In this document: positions 6,650-14,917 of the stretch, piece after piece
Position numbering within the stretch: the stretch's first letter is position 1
How the letters are laid out: every line of letters begins with the position of its first letter
DNA from: Salinibaculum rarum
GTDB taxonomy: Archaea > Halobacteriota > Halobacteria > Halobacteriales > Haloarculaceae
Assembly (NCBI RefSeq): GCF_030505615.1
Contig: NZ_CP129994.1
Coordinates: forward strand, 434,001 to 498,000
DNA length: 64,000 nucleotides
Direction: 5' to 3'
Notes under the pieces: generated by a model
What the model was told of the DNA's origin: nothing
What the model saw: the letters and a program-made list of their open reading frames with translations, nothing else
Databases searched by the model: none
Made by a program: the position numbers and the translations under genes

Positions 6650-7498
6650 TCACTGGTAGATGTGGACGTGAACGTTCTCCTCGCCGAGTATCTCCTCGGC
6701 AGTCTCCTTCATGTTCCGCGACCCGGGGCTGTCGCCATCCCACAGCAACACGAGTTTGTCTGCCCACTCAGCCATCCGTTCATTGCGCTGCACTCCGGCT
6801 TTCTTCCAGTAGTCGCCGCCGTCACTGTGCGTCCCGAGTTCCGCGTCTGGCTTGTCTTCCGTGTAGTCCCACCACGCCGCGAACCGCGCAACCGGAACAT
6901 CGTTCGCGTCTGCCCACATCTCGCCAGCCTCGTCTGCACCGCGTGCCGTCCCGCTCACAACCGCACCGACGTCAAACCCGGATTCCGCCACCACGTCGTC
7001 CACGTACTCGGTGATGCGGTCATCCGGAACGCCGTTCCCGAACCCGCGCGACCCCGCGATAATCACGCGGTCGCCGTCCACCTGCGTCACTGGCACCGAC
7101 TCCTCCGCGGCCTGCGTCTCCTCGCTGCCAGCGCCTTCACTGTCACTCTCTGCCGCCAGCCGCGCGGCCGTCTCCGCGATAACTTCCGCGTGGCACGCGT
7201 CCCCGTCGTCTTCGTCTGCGTGCTGGCAGAAACACCCGAGCGTCTCCCCTGCCAGCCCGCGAATCTGCTCGCGGAATGCGGGCGAAGTCTCCACGACCGC
7301 CGAAAACACCTCGCGGTACCGCTCGACCGATTCCTCCCGGCCCACGTCCGAAACCGTCCACGGGTTCCCGAGACACTCCGGCGGGTGGCCGCTGTTCAGC
7401 AAATGCGCATCCCCGCCGTCTTCACGCCCAACGTACACATCGATGTCGTCGTGCTTGCAGTGCGCCACCAGCGCGGGGTCGAAGTCGGTTTCTGCCAT
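6650..7498 (-). CDS. DUF4326 and SLOG (DUF2493-like) fusion protein
   Basis: The start is set at the ATG at 7498 (MAETDFDPAL), 282 aa; the open frame upstream is translated non-coding sequence. Residues 20-110 match DUF4326 by motif: VYVGRED, LGNPWTV, REESVERYREVF, and LGCFCQH with CHAEVI (Cys89, Cys91, Cys102, His103). Residues about 120-145 are an acidic linker. Residues about 145-282 are a YspA/YpsA-type SLOG domain: VIIAGSRGF, then GTARGADEAG, a Rossmann-like fold that in its family binds nucleotides or nucleotide-derived ligands. DUF4326 is common in phages and plasmids, with unknown function. The start codon lies inside a long-range helix with sequence 260 nt upstream (see 7495-7770), suggesting control at translation. 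A role in nucleotide sensing or modification is inference. Confidence 0.75.
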   Translation of the reverse strand: MAETDFDPALVAHCKHDDIDVYVGREDGGDAHLLNSGHPPECLGNPWTVSDVGREESVERYREVFSAVVETSPAFREQIRGLAGETLGCFCQHADEDDGDACHAEVIAETAARLAAESDSEGAGSEETQAAEESVPVTQVDGDRVIIAGSRGFGNGVPDDRITEYVDDVVAESGFDVGAVVSGTARGADEAGEMWADANDVPVARFAAWWDYTEDKPDAELGTHSDGGDYWKKAGVQRNERMAEWADKLVLLWDGDSPGSRNMKETAEEILGEENVHVHIYQ

Positions 7499-7770
7499 TG
7501 CGTGTGGACAAAGGCGCTCCACAGGGAGTGATACTTCGTTCCAGCCCGGCGAGGTGGAACCGACGCCTCCTCGCCGGGCTGGAGTCACGCCAGTGAGTTT
7601 CACGACTCGCGTGAGATGACGATGGAAACGATCCGTCCGTCGGGCAGTGCTGAGAGACGCAACGGCATCCGCCAGCTCGCTGGCGGACTCGGCGTAGTGC
7701 TCGCTGCGTGAACGCGAGTCGTGAAACCGACGTTTCACCCCTGTGGAGCCGCCGACTCCTCACGCAATGG
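7495..7770 (-). promoter_or_regulatory. Candidate structured leader (riboswitch-like) over a start codon
   Basis: Four nested inverted repeats close a three-way fold. P1 is CCATTGCGTG/CACGCAATGG (7495-7504/7761-7770). P2 is GCTCCACAGGG/CCCTGTGGAGC (7516-7526/7739-7749). P3 is a 14-bp hairpin CCAGCCCGGCGAGG (7541-7554/7569-7582). P4 is a 16-bp helix GTTTCACGACTCGCGT (7597-7612/7712-7727), enclosing P5 CCGCCAG/CTGGCGG with loop CTCG (7669-7686). The ATG of the DUF4326-SLOG gene (7496-7498, minus) is one arm of P1, so closing P1 would hide the start codon. The plus strand could fold the same way, so the sense is inferred. Confidence 0.55.
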
Positions 7771-7997
7771 CGTTAGTCTCCGGTATTCCGGAGAGCTCCG
7801 AATGCGCAGGGCAGCGCGCGCGAGTGACGCGTGCGCCTCGCGTCGTCGGGTTCTCATTACCGGCCTGTGGATTCGGAGGTATCCGGTATAGCGGAGCGTC
7901 GGGGTCACAACAAGAACCCAGAGAAGAGAAACAAGGAGAGGAGAAGAGAGACAGCGGATACGGCGGTTAGAGCCTGGGAATCTCGCGGTTCTTCTTG
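7771..7997. other. Short intergenic stretch
   Basis: It holds a 6-bp hairpin CTCCGG/CCGGAG near 7779-7794, a GCGCGCG/CGCGTGC imperfect inverted repeat near 7815-7840, and a purine-rich plus-strand run near 7915-7965. No coding sequence is supported. Confidence 0.4.
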
Positions 7998-9098
7998 CTA
8001 CCCGTTGCGTGGGTGGTGCTGGGTGTGAGTGATGCGGTGCGTGTTTGGTGCGGTGTGTTGCGCGGCGGCGTCGTAGGTGAGGGTGGCGAGTGTCACGGCA
8101 ACTTCACCGAGCCAATCTGCGTCAACCGCGTTTGAGAGTGTGGTGACAGTGCTGTATCGCCCGGTGTCTGTTTCGACGCGTGCTTCGAGTTCACCGCGGC
8201 ACGTCACTGCGGCTAATCCTTCGCGTGTGAGACGATACAGGCCGTGTTCGTCTGCTGGCGGGACTGCCTCGACGAGGCCTGCTTCACGAAGATCGCCGAG
8301 TTCGTTCCGTGCGTACGGTTTCGTGACGTCTACTCGAGCGGCGGTGTGCGCAGGCGTCAAATTGCCTGCATCCCGCAACGCCGCTAAGATGTCGAACCGT
8401 GTGTCTGTCACTGGGAACGTGCACGCCGCAGTGCGCTCGGCAGCCGTCACGACACTCTCGCTATCTATCGCGTGTTCTGTCCCGTCGACGGCGTTGGCAC
8501 CGCGGTTCCCAGTTGTCCGCGTGGTCGTGTCGAGTGTCTGCGCAATGCTGATTGCGGCTGCCTCCACTTCGCGTTCCCGACTCCGATCACAGGCTTCGCC
8601 AACGCGGCGTGACGTAACACCTGCACTCATCTCTGCTTCTCGCTGCGCGACATGATTCGCAGCATCTCGCACGCCGCGTGCATGCCGCTGTGCAACACTC
8701 GCAGAATCCACGTCCACACCCACATCCGCGTCCGCGTCCACGTCCACGTCCGCGTCCGCGTTCATCCCCATGTTCATGCCTGTCGTCTGTCGCGTCTCGG
8801 GTGCGTGCTGACTCGTGGCGCGTGCTGTCTCCAGTGTTTCAGAATCCTGAGACACATCTCCGTGATTCGACTCTGCGACTCGATCACCGGGACTTGCTGC
8901 ACCGCGTTCTTTCACGTTCCTGTCACACGCACTCGAGTCCTGAAGTACGCCGCGCTCACCAGGGGTGCCGACTGACTCCGCGCCACACTCACCCGCATCA
9001 CGCACATCGCGGTGAGAGACAGAACTCGCACTCGCATCACCACCATCGTCACCTGCCGCGCGGTCCGTGTCACCGTCCGACTGAACTCCGGACATCAC
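7998..9098 (-). CDS. Winged-helix DNA-binding protein with acidic N-terminus
   Basis: 366 aa from the ATG at 9098 (or MSGVQSDGD one codon later). Residues 1-250 are low in complexity and acidic, including an Asp-Ala-Asp-Val tract (about residues 113-131) encoded by a hexamer repeat. The C-terminal about 100 residues look like a haloarchaeal winged helix: RFDILAALRDAGNLTPAHTA, then ARVDVTKPYARNELGDLREA, GLVEAVPPADEHGLYRLT and EGLAAV. This order (helix, recognition helix, wing) is that of ArsR/MarR-like regulators. It probably regulates transcription of genes in this accessory region, but no target site was identified. Low-complexity N-termini of this length are unusual for such regulators. Confidence 0.65.
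   Translation of the reverse strand: MMSGVQSDGDTDRAAGDDGGDASASSVSHRDVRDAGECGAESVGTPGERGVLQDSSACDRNVKERGAASPGDRVAESNHGDVSQDSETLETARATSQHAPETRQTTGMNMGMNADADVDVDADADVGVDVDSASVAQRHARGVRDAANHVAQREAEMSAGVTSRRVGEACDRSREREVEAAAISIAQTLDTTTRTTGNRGANAVDGTEHAIDSESVVTAAERTAACTFPVTDTRFDILAALRDAGNLTPAHTAARVDVTKPYARNELGDLREAGLVEAVPPADEHGLYRLTREGLAAVTCRGELEARVETDTGRYSTVTTLSNAVDADWLGEVAVTLATLTYDAAAQHTAPNTHRITHTQHHPRNG
8702..8768 (-). repeat. Hexamer tandem repeat encoding alternating Asp
   Basis: Repeats of GTCCGC and GTCCAC on the plus strand encode Asp-Ala and Asp-Val on the minus strand. Such tracts change length by slippage. This one lies in the N-terminal linker of the winged-helix protein. Confidence 0.7.
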
Positions 9099-9946
9099 TG
9101 AATACCTCGTTACGAAAACATCCGCGATTCACACTCAAGTACGCTGGGAATACACGCCACGACACCCCCGCGTCGCAACCAGTACTGCACGCCTCCCTGA
9201 ACACCGCCGTCACGACACGTCAGGATCACCACTCCCATGACGCGGTCACCACACCACCGACACCTGGATGCTCACTCCACAGCCAGATGGGAGAGTCGAT
9301 GAACACCTCACCGGCTAGACACGCACCCGCAACGCGACTCAGCACGACACGATGCGTCACTGCACCGTCCCCCTGACCCCAGCCCTGCACCAGCACGCCA
9401 CGCAGGAGAACGTCTCACCAAGCTGAGGAAAACACAGAACGCGCCACGCCGCCAGAACACTTCACCAACTAGAAACACGCTCACCAGGACACCGCGGATC
9501 GTCACCACGCACACCCGCACGCCGACCACCCCGCACCCCGCACCTCCACACCACGAAGACTCCCACACCCACACCTGCACGCCCCCGTCACCACGCACCA
9601 CCCCATCACAGGACGTGTCACAAAACAAAACCACGCATCACCCTACCGCGCGCCGCCCAAGACACGCCCCTCAGAACACGACCACCACCCAGCCTCCACG
9701 CCCCCTCGCACACCCGCACGCCGCCCTCCCCACGCACCCCGACCACCACCACGCACACAACGCCACACCCCACCGCGAACACGCCACCCTACGCACCCCG
9801 CATCACGCCCCGCCGCACCCCCACCACGAACCACTATCACCAACGTGATACAACACGCACCCCCACCACGCCACCACCACACCCCGCACACACCACGCGC
9901 ACCACCCACCCGCAACACACTCATCACCCCTCACTCGCACACCAAC
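9099..9946. other. Strongly G-poor, C/A-rich spacer with no gene
   Basis: From about 9110 and most strongly between 9630 and 9940 the plus strand is almost only C and A with few G. Open frames on both strands give His/Pro/Thr-rich or Gly/Val/Trp-rich products unlike haloarchaeal proteins. Because one strand lacks G it can barely fold, in sharp contrast to the tracts on either side. The first about 30 bp may hold the promoter of the gene ending at 9098. Confidence 0.6.
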
Positions 9947-10620
9947 GGGACTCCTCACAGTCGAGTCCCTAAGCGCCGGCCACTGCCGCGCTACATGCTC
10001 ACCGCATTGCCACGCCACGCCAGGGACTTCCCTCCTCTCCGCCCTCCTCCTCTCCTCCATTCCACGGGGGGCAGAAGCCCACGGAAGTCTGCCCCCCGCG
10101 GAGCGGGGGAACCCCCGGCGCGACCCTCCGGAAGCGCGCCCGGGTCCTCGCGCACACCTCTCAACAACCCGACCAAAACAACTCGACCCTCCAAAGGGCA
10201 GGCCGCACGGCCTGCTCGCCTGAGCATCCCAGCAACACCACACAGCCCCACCGCACACCCACCCCACGCGCCCCCCTCGCGGGGGCGCCCCACACAAGAG
10301 AGGTGTGCCCCCTCTCCGCTCACGACCCCCGCACCCGCCGCCAGCTGTACATGACACACACCGTATGCAACGCACGACCAACTCACCAAGGCCGACTGCC
10401 GCCAGAAATCCGCCCACCAGGCGCACCCCCTCCACAATGAGCCCCTCCAATGGGGCCAAACCTCGTACGTCACCCTCTTTCTTGGGACGATTTCCCCCGA
10501 CGTACATGGGGGTTTTACCCCCATTCACAACCTCAGATTGTTTTAGAACATCTCTAACCCCCTCAAAATCCTCAGAATGGAACCGATCACCCACAGGAAC
10601 CACCAATAACACACTCAAAA
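9947..10620 (+). other. Structured GC-rich tract next to the composition boundary
   Basis: Hairpins seen: GGGACTC/GAGTCCC (9947-9953/9963-9969), a 10-bp GGGGGGCAGA/TCTGCCCCCC helix at about 10065-10096 with loop AGCCCACGGAAG, GCAGGCC/GGCCTGC near 10198-10215, and ATGGGGGT/ACCCCCAT (10506-10513/10517-10524). The minus-strand frame from 10618 opens with TTG and its later part is translated hairpin sequence, so I do not call it a gene. Confidence 0.45.
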
Positions 10621-10723
10621 CAGTTTAGAGAGTTTCTACGACATCCTAAAGGCGTTATCTTTTGTTGATGTCAATTGAGTGAATGCATAAGAAAGAAATT
10701 TGTGGCAAAATAAAATAATAGAA

Positions 10724-10740
10724 CTATAGTGAGACTATGG
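10724..10740 (+). repeat. Iteron 1
   Basis: CTATAGTGAGACTATGG, one end base different from the consensus CTATAGTGAGACTATAG. Confidence 0.8.
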
Positions 10741-10889
10741 GCGTAGCGTTCAAACCCTCTACAACGAGAAATCTGGCAGTTCATACAAACTCGATGTTCC
10801 AAGATGATTATGAGTTTGGCGAAAACGTAGAATGGCGTCTCAGATGCTCTACTACCCGGTACACCCTATGTAATATAGATGATTGCAAA

Positions 10890-10906
10890 CTATAGTCTCA
10901 CTATAG
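10890..10906 (-). repeat. Iteron 2
   Basis: CTATAGTCTCACTATAG, the exact reverse complement of the consensus, starting 166 bp after iteron 1. Confidence 0.85.
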
Positions 10907-11055
10907 ACCCTGAAATATCAGGTGGTTCAATGGCTTTAACACCGAGAATCTGAAATCTGGTATCTCCCAATAAACATATGCTTATGGAGAAAATTCAGCT
11001 CCCCGCACTCGCGGGTTTTATTCGCTGAAATAATAGTATGAATAATCATACTTAC

Positions 11056-11072
11056 CTATAGTCTCACTATAG
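11056..11072 (-). repeat. Iteron 3
   Basis: CTATAGTCTCACTATAG, same orientation as iteron 2 and starting 166 bp after it. Confidence 0.85.
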
Positions 11073-11125
11073 GTATAGGAGAAACAGGACATAGAAAGCC
11101 AGTACACCAAGATATAGTTGATGCA

Positions 11126-11323
11126 GTCTTCGCAAACATCGCACATGTGAAAATAGTTACTGGTGTCCGTATATTTCGCATGATTTCTTATCAAATGAAA
11201 AGTGCAGTTCTATAGTGAGACTATAGAATGCCTGATTAATGGCAGACAAAGAGCTGATGGTGACTATGAATGAGTTTTCAAATAATGGAGAGTAATTGGA
11301 GTGGTTTGCATGTTTGCGAAGAC
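11126..11323. repeat. Long-range inverted repeat in the origin region
   Basis: GTCTTCGCAAACAT (11126-11139) is the exact reverse complement of ATGTTTGCGAAGAC (11310-11323). The arms flank iteron 4. Confidence 0.7.
11210..11226 (+). repeat. Iteron 4
   Basis: CTATAGTGAGACTATAG, same orientation as iteron 1, starting 154 bp after iteron 3. Confidence 0.85.
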
Positions 11324-12049
11324 TCGTAATCACCTGGGTTTACCGTAGGAGAAAACCGGGTTGTTAGACTGTTTGCGGAGTGAATTCGATGGGTTCGCGT
11401 TCAAGACACTGGGTGAATTAGTCCTCATCGGGATCGTGTCTGGAAAGTTAAATTTCTGCCGTGAAATCGACAGGGTGGGGGAGATGCGACGGTTCTTGTA
11501 GCCGTGATTGGAATGGATCGAGGACTTTATTCAGCGTGGTTAGTAGCGTGATTGCTCAAAGACTGCGTATTAATTTATCTCTCAGGAAGAGATGAATGCG
11601 CTTGGAATAGAGCACTGAAGATACGCAGAGGCCTGAACAAAGAATGTGGATATACCAGTTTAGATATGATACTGGTGAGGGGTGGAAATGGTTTGAGACG
11701 GGAATCCAAGTAGTTTCTTTGGCGAGAAAACGGTTGTTGAATGAACTAGTTTTGACTCGGGAATCATTGTGAGGGCTATTCAGAATAAAGTACAGACGAG
11801 AGCTGGAATATTCTCGGTCACATTCTGAATGACGCTCTACCAACTAACACATAGAACTTTATTTTGGAAGGTGATCGGTGTTGAGGAAACACGGACGCTG
11901 AGAAAAATAATACAGCTCTTAGAGAAAAATCTAAGAAGAGTGCGTAGTGTATAACTGGTGATGTGGGTCGTAAGAAATGTCGTGAGTCACGAGTTCATTA
12001 CTTACGTTCAGTGAGAAGAAGAAGGTTAAATTAACGAGTGGATGCTGTT

Positions 12050-13648
12050 TTATTCAGCGGAACGATCGTTGTCAGGGAGACGGTCGTAGACCGCCTCTTC
12101 GAATGGGAGACTACGGTAAATTGAGTAGTCACAGTTCTCCAGTCCGATGCAGAACTGGGAGAAGTTCCGGTTATCATTGTGGCAGCTCACTGGGAGAGGT
12201 TCGTCGGTAGTTCCCGGTGCGTTTTGCTGCGTCTCATAACGAATTTGATACCGGCTTGTCTGCTCATCGAACCATGGATATTGCTCGAAATGTTCGACGA
12301 TGTCATCGATGTCGAATCCGTTTTTGAGGCTGAAGATGATGCGGACGTAACTGTAGAGAACCCAGCGAACGGGCTTACCTTCATGTAAGAATTGATTTAT
12401 GTTTTCCAAGCACGGGAGCTCGTGGATGTCTCCTATTTCTGAGACATTCACGTTTTTTGCGTTTCCCCATGGCGAGTACTGCAAGCGATATTTGTTCCTC
12501 CGACCTTCTTGAATTTCAATGTGCTTATGGTCTGAATTCTCGTGCAAGAATTTTGATACACCGTTAGCGTTCTCGAAATCGTCTACCGAATCTTGCTCGT
12601 ACGACTTTATTTCGTTATCTACACTGTCTTTGTCAGCGCCAGGTTCCTGTTGAACAAACCATTCAATCGCCTCGAAGATTTGGGTTGCCTCAATTAATTC
12701 ATCTAGTTTGGCGATTTCATTTGGGGCCTCATCGACTGCTTTTAGAACGACGCGAAGTCGTTCAGGATACCGGCGCTCAGCGAATAATTTTTGCGTCTGA
12801 TTTGCTTCAAAGAGTTTGTCAATTTTGGCGTGTACATCTTCTGCGTAGGTGACGATCGTCGTCTCGTTTTCGTCAGTGAGGGTGTTTTCAAAGGTCTGTT
12901 CTAGTTGGTGCGCAACTGATTGCCGACCATCGATGAGGTGATCTGCGAACGCGTCTTGGAAGTCTGTTGTCGGAATGTAGACACAGTTGTTATCGACTCT
13001 AACTTGCAAGTCACCGTCTACAGGATCACCATCACGAACTAGACAGTTCTGGTTTGCGTGCACCAATGGCACCTCGTAGTACAACCCATCGTCGAGCCCT
13101 TCTGGTTGCGTGATTGCTGTGACTGGGCGCCCAGGAGGCGGACCGCGTTCATCCGGTTGCCCATCCCGCCCATACACTGCTTCACCAGCAATCACCTGGA
13201 GATTCCCATCTGGGTGCTCGAACCGATTGAGTGCTGCATACACATGATACGCGAACACGTCACGAAGGTAGTGATGCAGAGTGATGCGAAGGCCGCGCTC
13301 TTGCAGTCGTTCATTCTTCCGGATGATTAGCGACCCCATTGACAGCATCACAGCCAGCCGCCCTGGACAATCAATCGGCACCCACGGGTCACGAACCACA
13401 TCACCCTGCTCTGGGTTCTTGATTGCCTCCAGGACGAACTTCTGGACGTCTTCGAGCATCTGTTTTTCATTCCGAACGCCTTGCTGCTTCCATGTGTCAT
13501 ACCCGCTCTCAAAGAGGTCTACCAGCGCGAAATCACCGTATTCAGACGGATCTAACAGTACGCGCCACGCATCAAGTACGTTCGTTCGTGGTGTGATACG
13601 CCCAGACCGTTGTGAGTCAGTCCTGTCTTGGTCTGATTGCGGCGACAT
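12050..13648 (-). CDS. PriL-like primase large subunit
   Basis: 532 aa. The C-terminal quarter has the layout of the iron-sulphur domain of archaeal/eukaryotic primase large subunits: ELPC (Cys413), a helical region with EGKPVRWVLYSYVRI and DIDDIVEHF, then PVSCHND (Cys489), FCIG (Cys500) and NCDYS (Cys506). The four Cys would hold a 4Fe-4S cluster. Residues 1-400 do not resemble chromosomal PriL and may include a replicon-specific part. The ATG overlaps the stop of the PriS-like gene by one base (TAATG), so the two are translated together and probably form a heterodimer. It lies beside the iteron region, so a role in initiating replication of this replicon is likely. The assignment rests on motif spacing only. 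Confidence 0.6.
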   Translation of the reverse strand: MSPQSDQDRTDSQRSGRITPRTNVLDAWRVLLDPSEYGDFALVDLFESGYDTWKQQGVRNEKQMLEDVQKFVLEAIKNPEQGDVVRDPWVPIDCPGRLAVMLSMGSLIIRKNERLQERGLRITLHHYLRDVFAYHVYAALNRFEHPDGNLQVIAGEAVYGRDGQPDERGPPPGRPVTAITQPEGLDDGLYYEVPLVHANQNCLVRDGDPVDGDLQVRVDNNCVYIPTTDFQDAFADHLIDGRQSVAHQLEQTFENTLTDENETTIVTYAEDVHAKIDKLFEANQTQKLFAERRYPERLRVVLKAVDEAPNEIAKLDELIEATQIFEAIEWFVQQEPGADKDSVDNEIKSYEQDSVDDFENANGVSKFLHENSDHKHIEIQEGRRNKYRLQYSPWGNAKNVNVSEIGDIHELPCLENINQFLHEGKPVRWVLYSYVRIIFSLKNGFDIDDIVEHFEQYPWFDEQTSRYQIRYETQQNAPGTTDEPLPVSCHNDNRNFSQFCIGLENCDYSIYRSLPFEEAVYDRLPDNDRSAE

Positions 13649-14619
13649 TATTGTTCCACCTCGTTATCAGCTTTCAGGAACTCCGGGACAGGGTCACTTC
13701 GAAAGTCGAACGCCGGAGAGTTCACTGGTGTCACGATTCGTGAGACATCTGCATGCAGCGAATACGGTAACCGCATCACGCGTGAATCATCCGGAGTGAC
13801 TTTGGTATCTACTGGGATGTCCAACACTTCGGTGATGTACGCCATGAGAAATTTGCGTGTCCGCTCAGTGTAGTGGTGGCTCGCATCTTCATCGAGCGCA
13901 TACACGTGCGTGCCTTGCCCACTGTAGAACACCTCTGTATCCGTGAATTCAAGGCAGTCTTCTAACCAGGTCTTGAGTTCGAACCCGTACTGAATTGATT
14001 GCTGCACGTCATCCCAGGTATAGCTGAATTTCTGATCTTCGCTGAGCGGTGGTTTATCACGCACCCCGGCTTCTTTCGCAATCTGCTTGTTACGCCGGGG
14101 ATCGTTTTTCTGTTTGTGATCTTCGATGGCGACATCTTTCGCATCGATATCAAACACCAATACCCAAAATCGGTCATGGTGTTCAAGCCCGTAGTAGATA
14201 GCGTCGGCTGCGGGAACAGTGCTGACATCAACCCCATCGAGGTCTTCGTAGTCGCTACTTTCAGCTATTTTTGGGTCAATAAGCCCGGGGCTTGGTGGCC
14301 CATCACCTTTTTTCGGGTCATTGTGTACGGGCTTTTGGAAGAACTCGAGGAGGTCGTCCCATTTGTTGAAACGCGGTTCTGGTTGTTCGTCAGGTTGGGT
14401 GCTTCGTCGAATGAAGTTGCGTTTTGAATTGCGATTTTCCGTCGGTTGATCCCCGACAACAACAGGATATGGGTCCGTGAGTGCGATAGCGTATTCGATC
14501 GGTCCAGTGGGGGTGATCCAGTTGGGGATGTCGTCGACGTAGTCTGGAAACTCTTCTTCGTAGTACGTTTGAATTTCTCTTGGTGTGGCTGAACGCCATG
14601 GGTATGTGTCAGAAGTCAT
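13648..14619 (-). CDS. PriS-like archaeo-eukaryotic primase catalytic subunit
   Basis: 323 aa. The three signatures of the archaeo-eukaryotic primase fold are in order. The metal-binding DxD is VFDIDAKD (Asp157, Asp159). The nucleotide-binding motif is YSGQGTHVYALD (233-243, with His238). A third region, DTKVTPDDSRVMRLPYSLH (271-289), matches the PriS pattern ending in R-L-P-x-S-L-H and offers Asp271 as third carboxylate. Length is slightly below chromosomal PriS of haloarchaea, and residues 60-125 look like an insertion. It is first in a two-gene operon with the PriL-like gene. It would synthesise primers, and possibly DNA as well, at the adjacent origin. Confidence 0.72.
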   Translation of the reverse strand: MTSDTYPWRSATPREIQTYYEEEFPDYVDDIPNWITPTGPIEYAIALTDPYPVVVGDQPTENRNSKRNFIRRSTQPDEQPEPRFNKWDDLLEFFQKPVHNDPKKGDGPPSPGLIDPKIAESSDYEDLDGVDVSTVPAADAIYYGLEHHDRFWVLVFDIDAKDVAIEDHKQKNDPRRNKQIAKEAGVRDKPPLSEDQKFSYTWDDVQQSIQYGFELKTWLEDCLEFTDTEVFYSGQGTHVYALDEDASHHYTERTRKFLMAYITEVLDIPVDTKVTPDDSRVMRLPYSLHADVSRIVTPVNSPAFDFRSDPVPEFLKADNEVEQ

Positions 14620-14724
14620 TGTGCATGTGGTACCAGGAGAGTTTTTTCGGTCTGCGGCGGTTCACAGAGCTGAGCTTGGAACCGGCAGTTCGTTAACTCT
14701 CTATCAGTAAAATGAGTGTATTGA

Positions 14725-14737
14725 ATTATAAAAAACC
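14725..14737 (-). promoter_or_regulatory. TATA element of the primase operon
   Basis: The plus strand reads ATTATAAAAAACC; on the minus strand this is a strong TATA box, giving a leader of roughly 85 nt before the ATG at 14619. The core TTGAATTATAAAAA is identical to that before the VirB2-like gene at 34431. Confidence 0.55.
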
Positions 14738-14917
14738 TCGCCAGTCTATACAGTCCACACTAATACTCTTCTTGTAGAAAATCAACGGGAAAGACGGTGA
14801 TACGGGCATTTACGACTACGAGAGGATTAATGAAGTCTGGAAGAATGTTACTACGACAGGCGTTCGGATGTCGTGGCTAAGTTTTTACCGGAAGTACAGC
14901 AAACAATACAGTATAGA

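Larger units (their letters stand above)
10621..12049. other. AT-rich candidate replication origin
   Basis: Base composition drops abruptly from GC-rich to AT-rich at about 10,620. The tract is non-coding and holds four 17-bp iterons and a long-range inverted repeat (11126-11139/11310-11323). It lies immediately beyond the 3' end of a primase operon. Repeated palindromes in an AT-rich intergenic region beside a replication gene are the usual form of an archaeal plasmid origin. No origin-recognition (ORB) box or Orc1/Cdc6 gene was noticed. Confidence 0.55.

Noticed and set aside
7495-7770. Miniature transposable element with terminal inverted repeats
   Set aside because: The outer arms are inverted, but several further nested helices lie inside, no target duplication is visible, and one arm contains a start codon; a structured leader explains it better.
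9803-10618. 271-aa minus-strand frame beginning MSVLLVVPVGDRFHSEDF
   Set aside because: The first about 60 residues look protein-like, but the start is TTG and the rest is translated hairpin sequence (Gly/Arg/Cys/Trp-rich). A short real gene at the 5' end cannot be excluded.
10724-11226. CRISPR array
   Set aside because: The four 17-bp repeats are palindromic, in mixed orientation and 154-166 bp apart, which fits iterons and not CRISPR repeats.
11556-11843. 95-aa minus-strand frame in the origin region
   Set aside because: It is rich in Ser, Asn, His and Arg with few acidic residues, and lies in AT-rich non-coding DNA.
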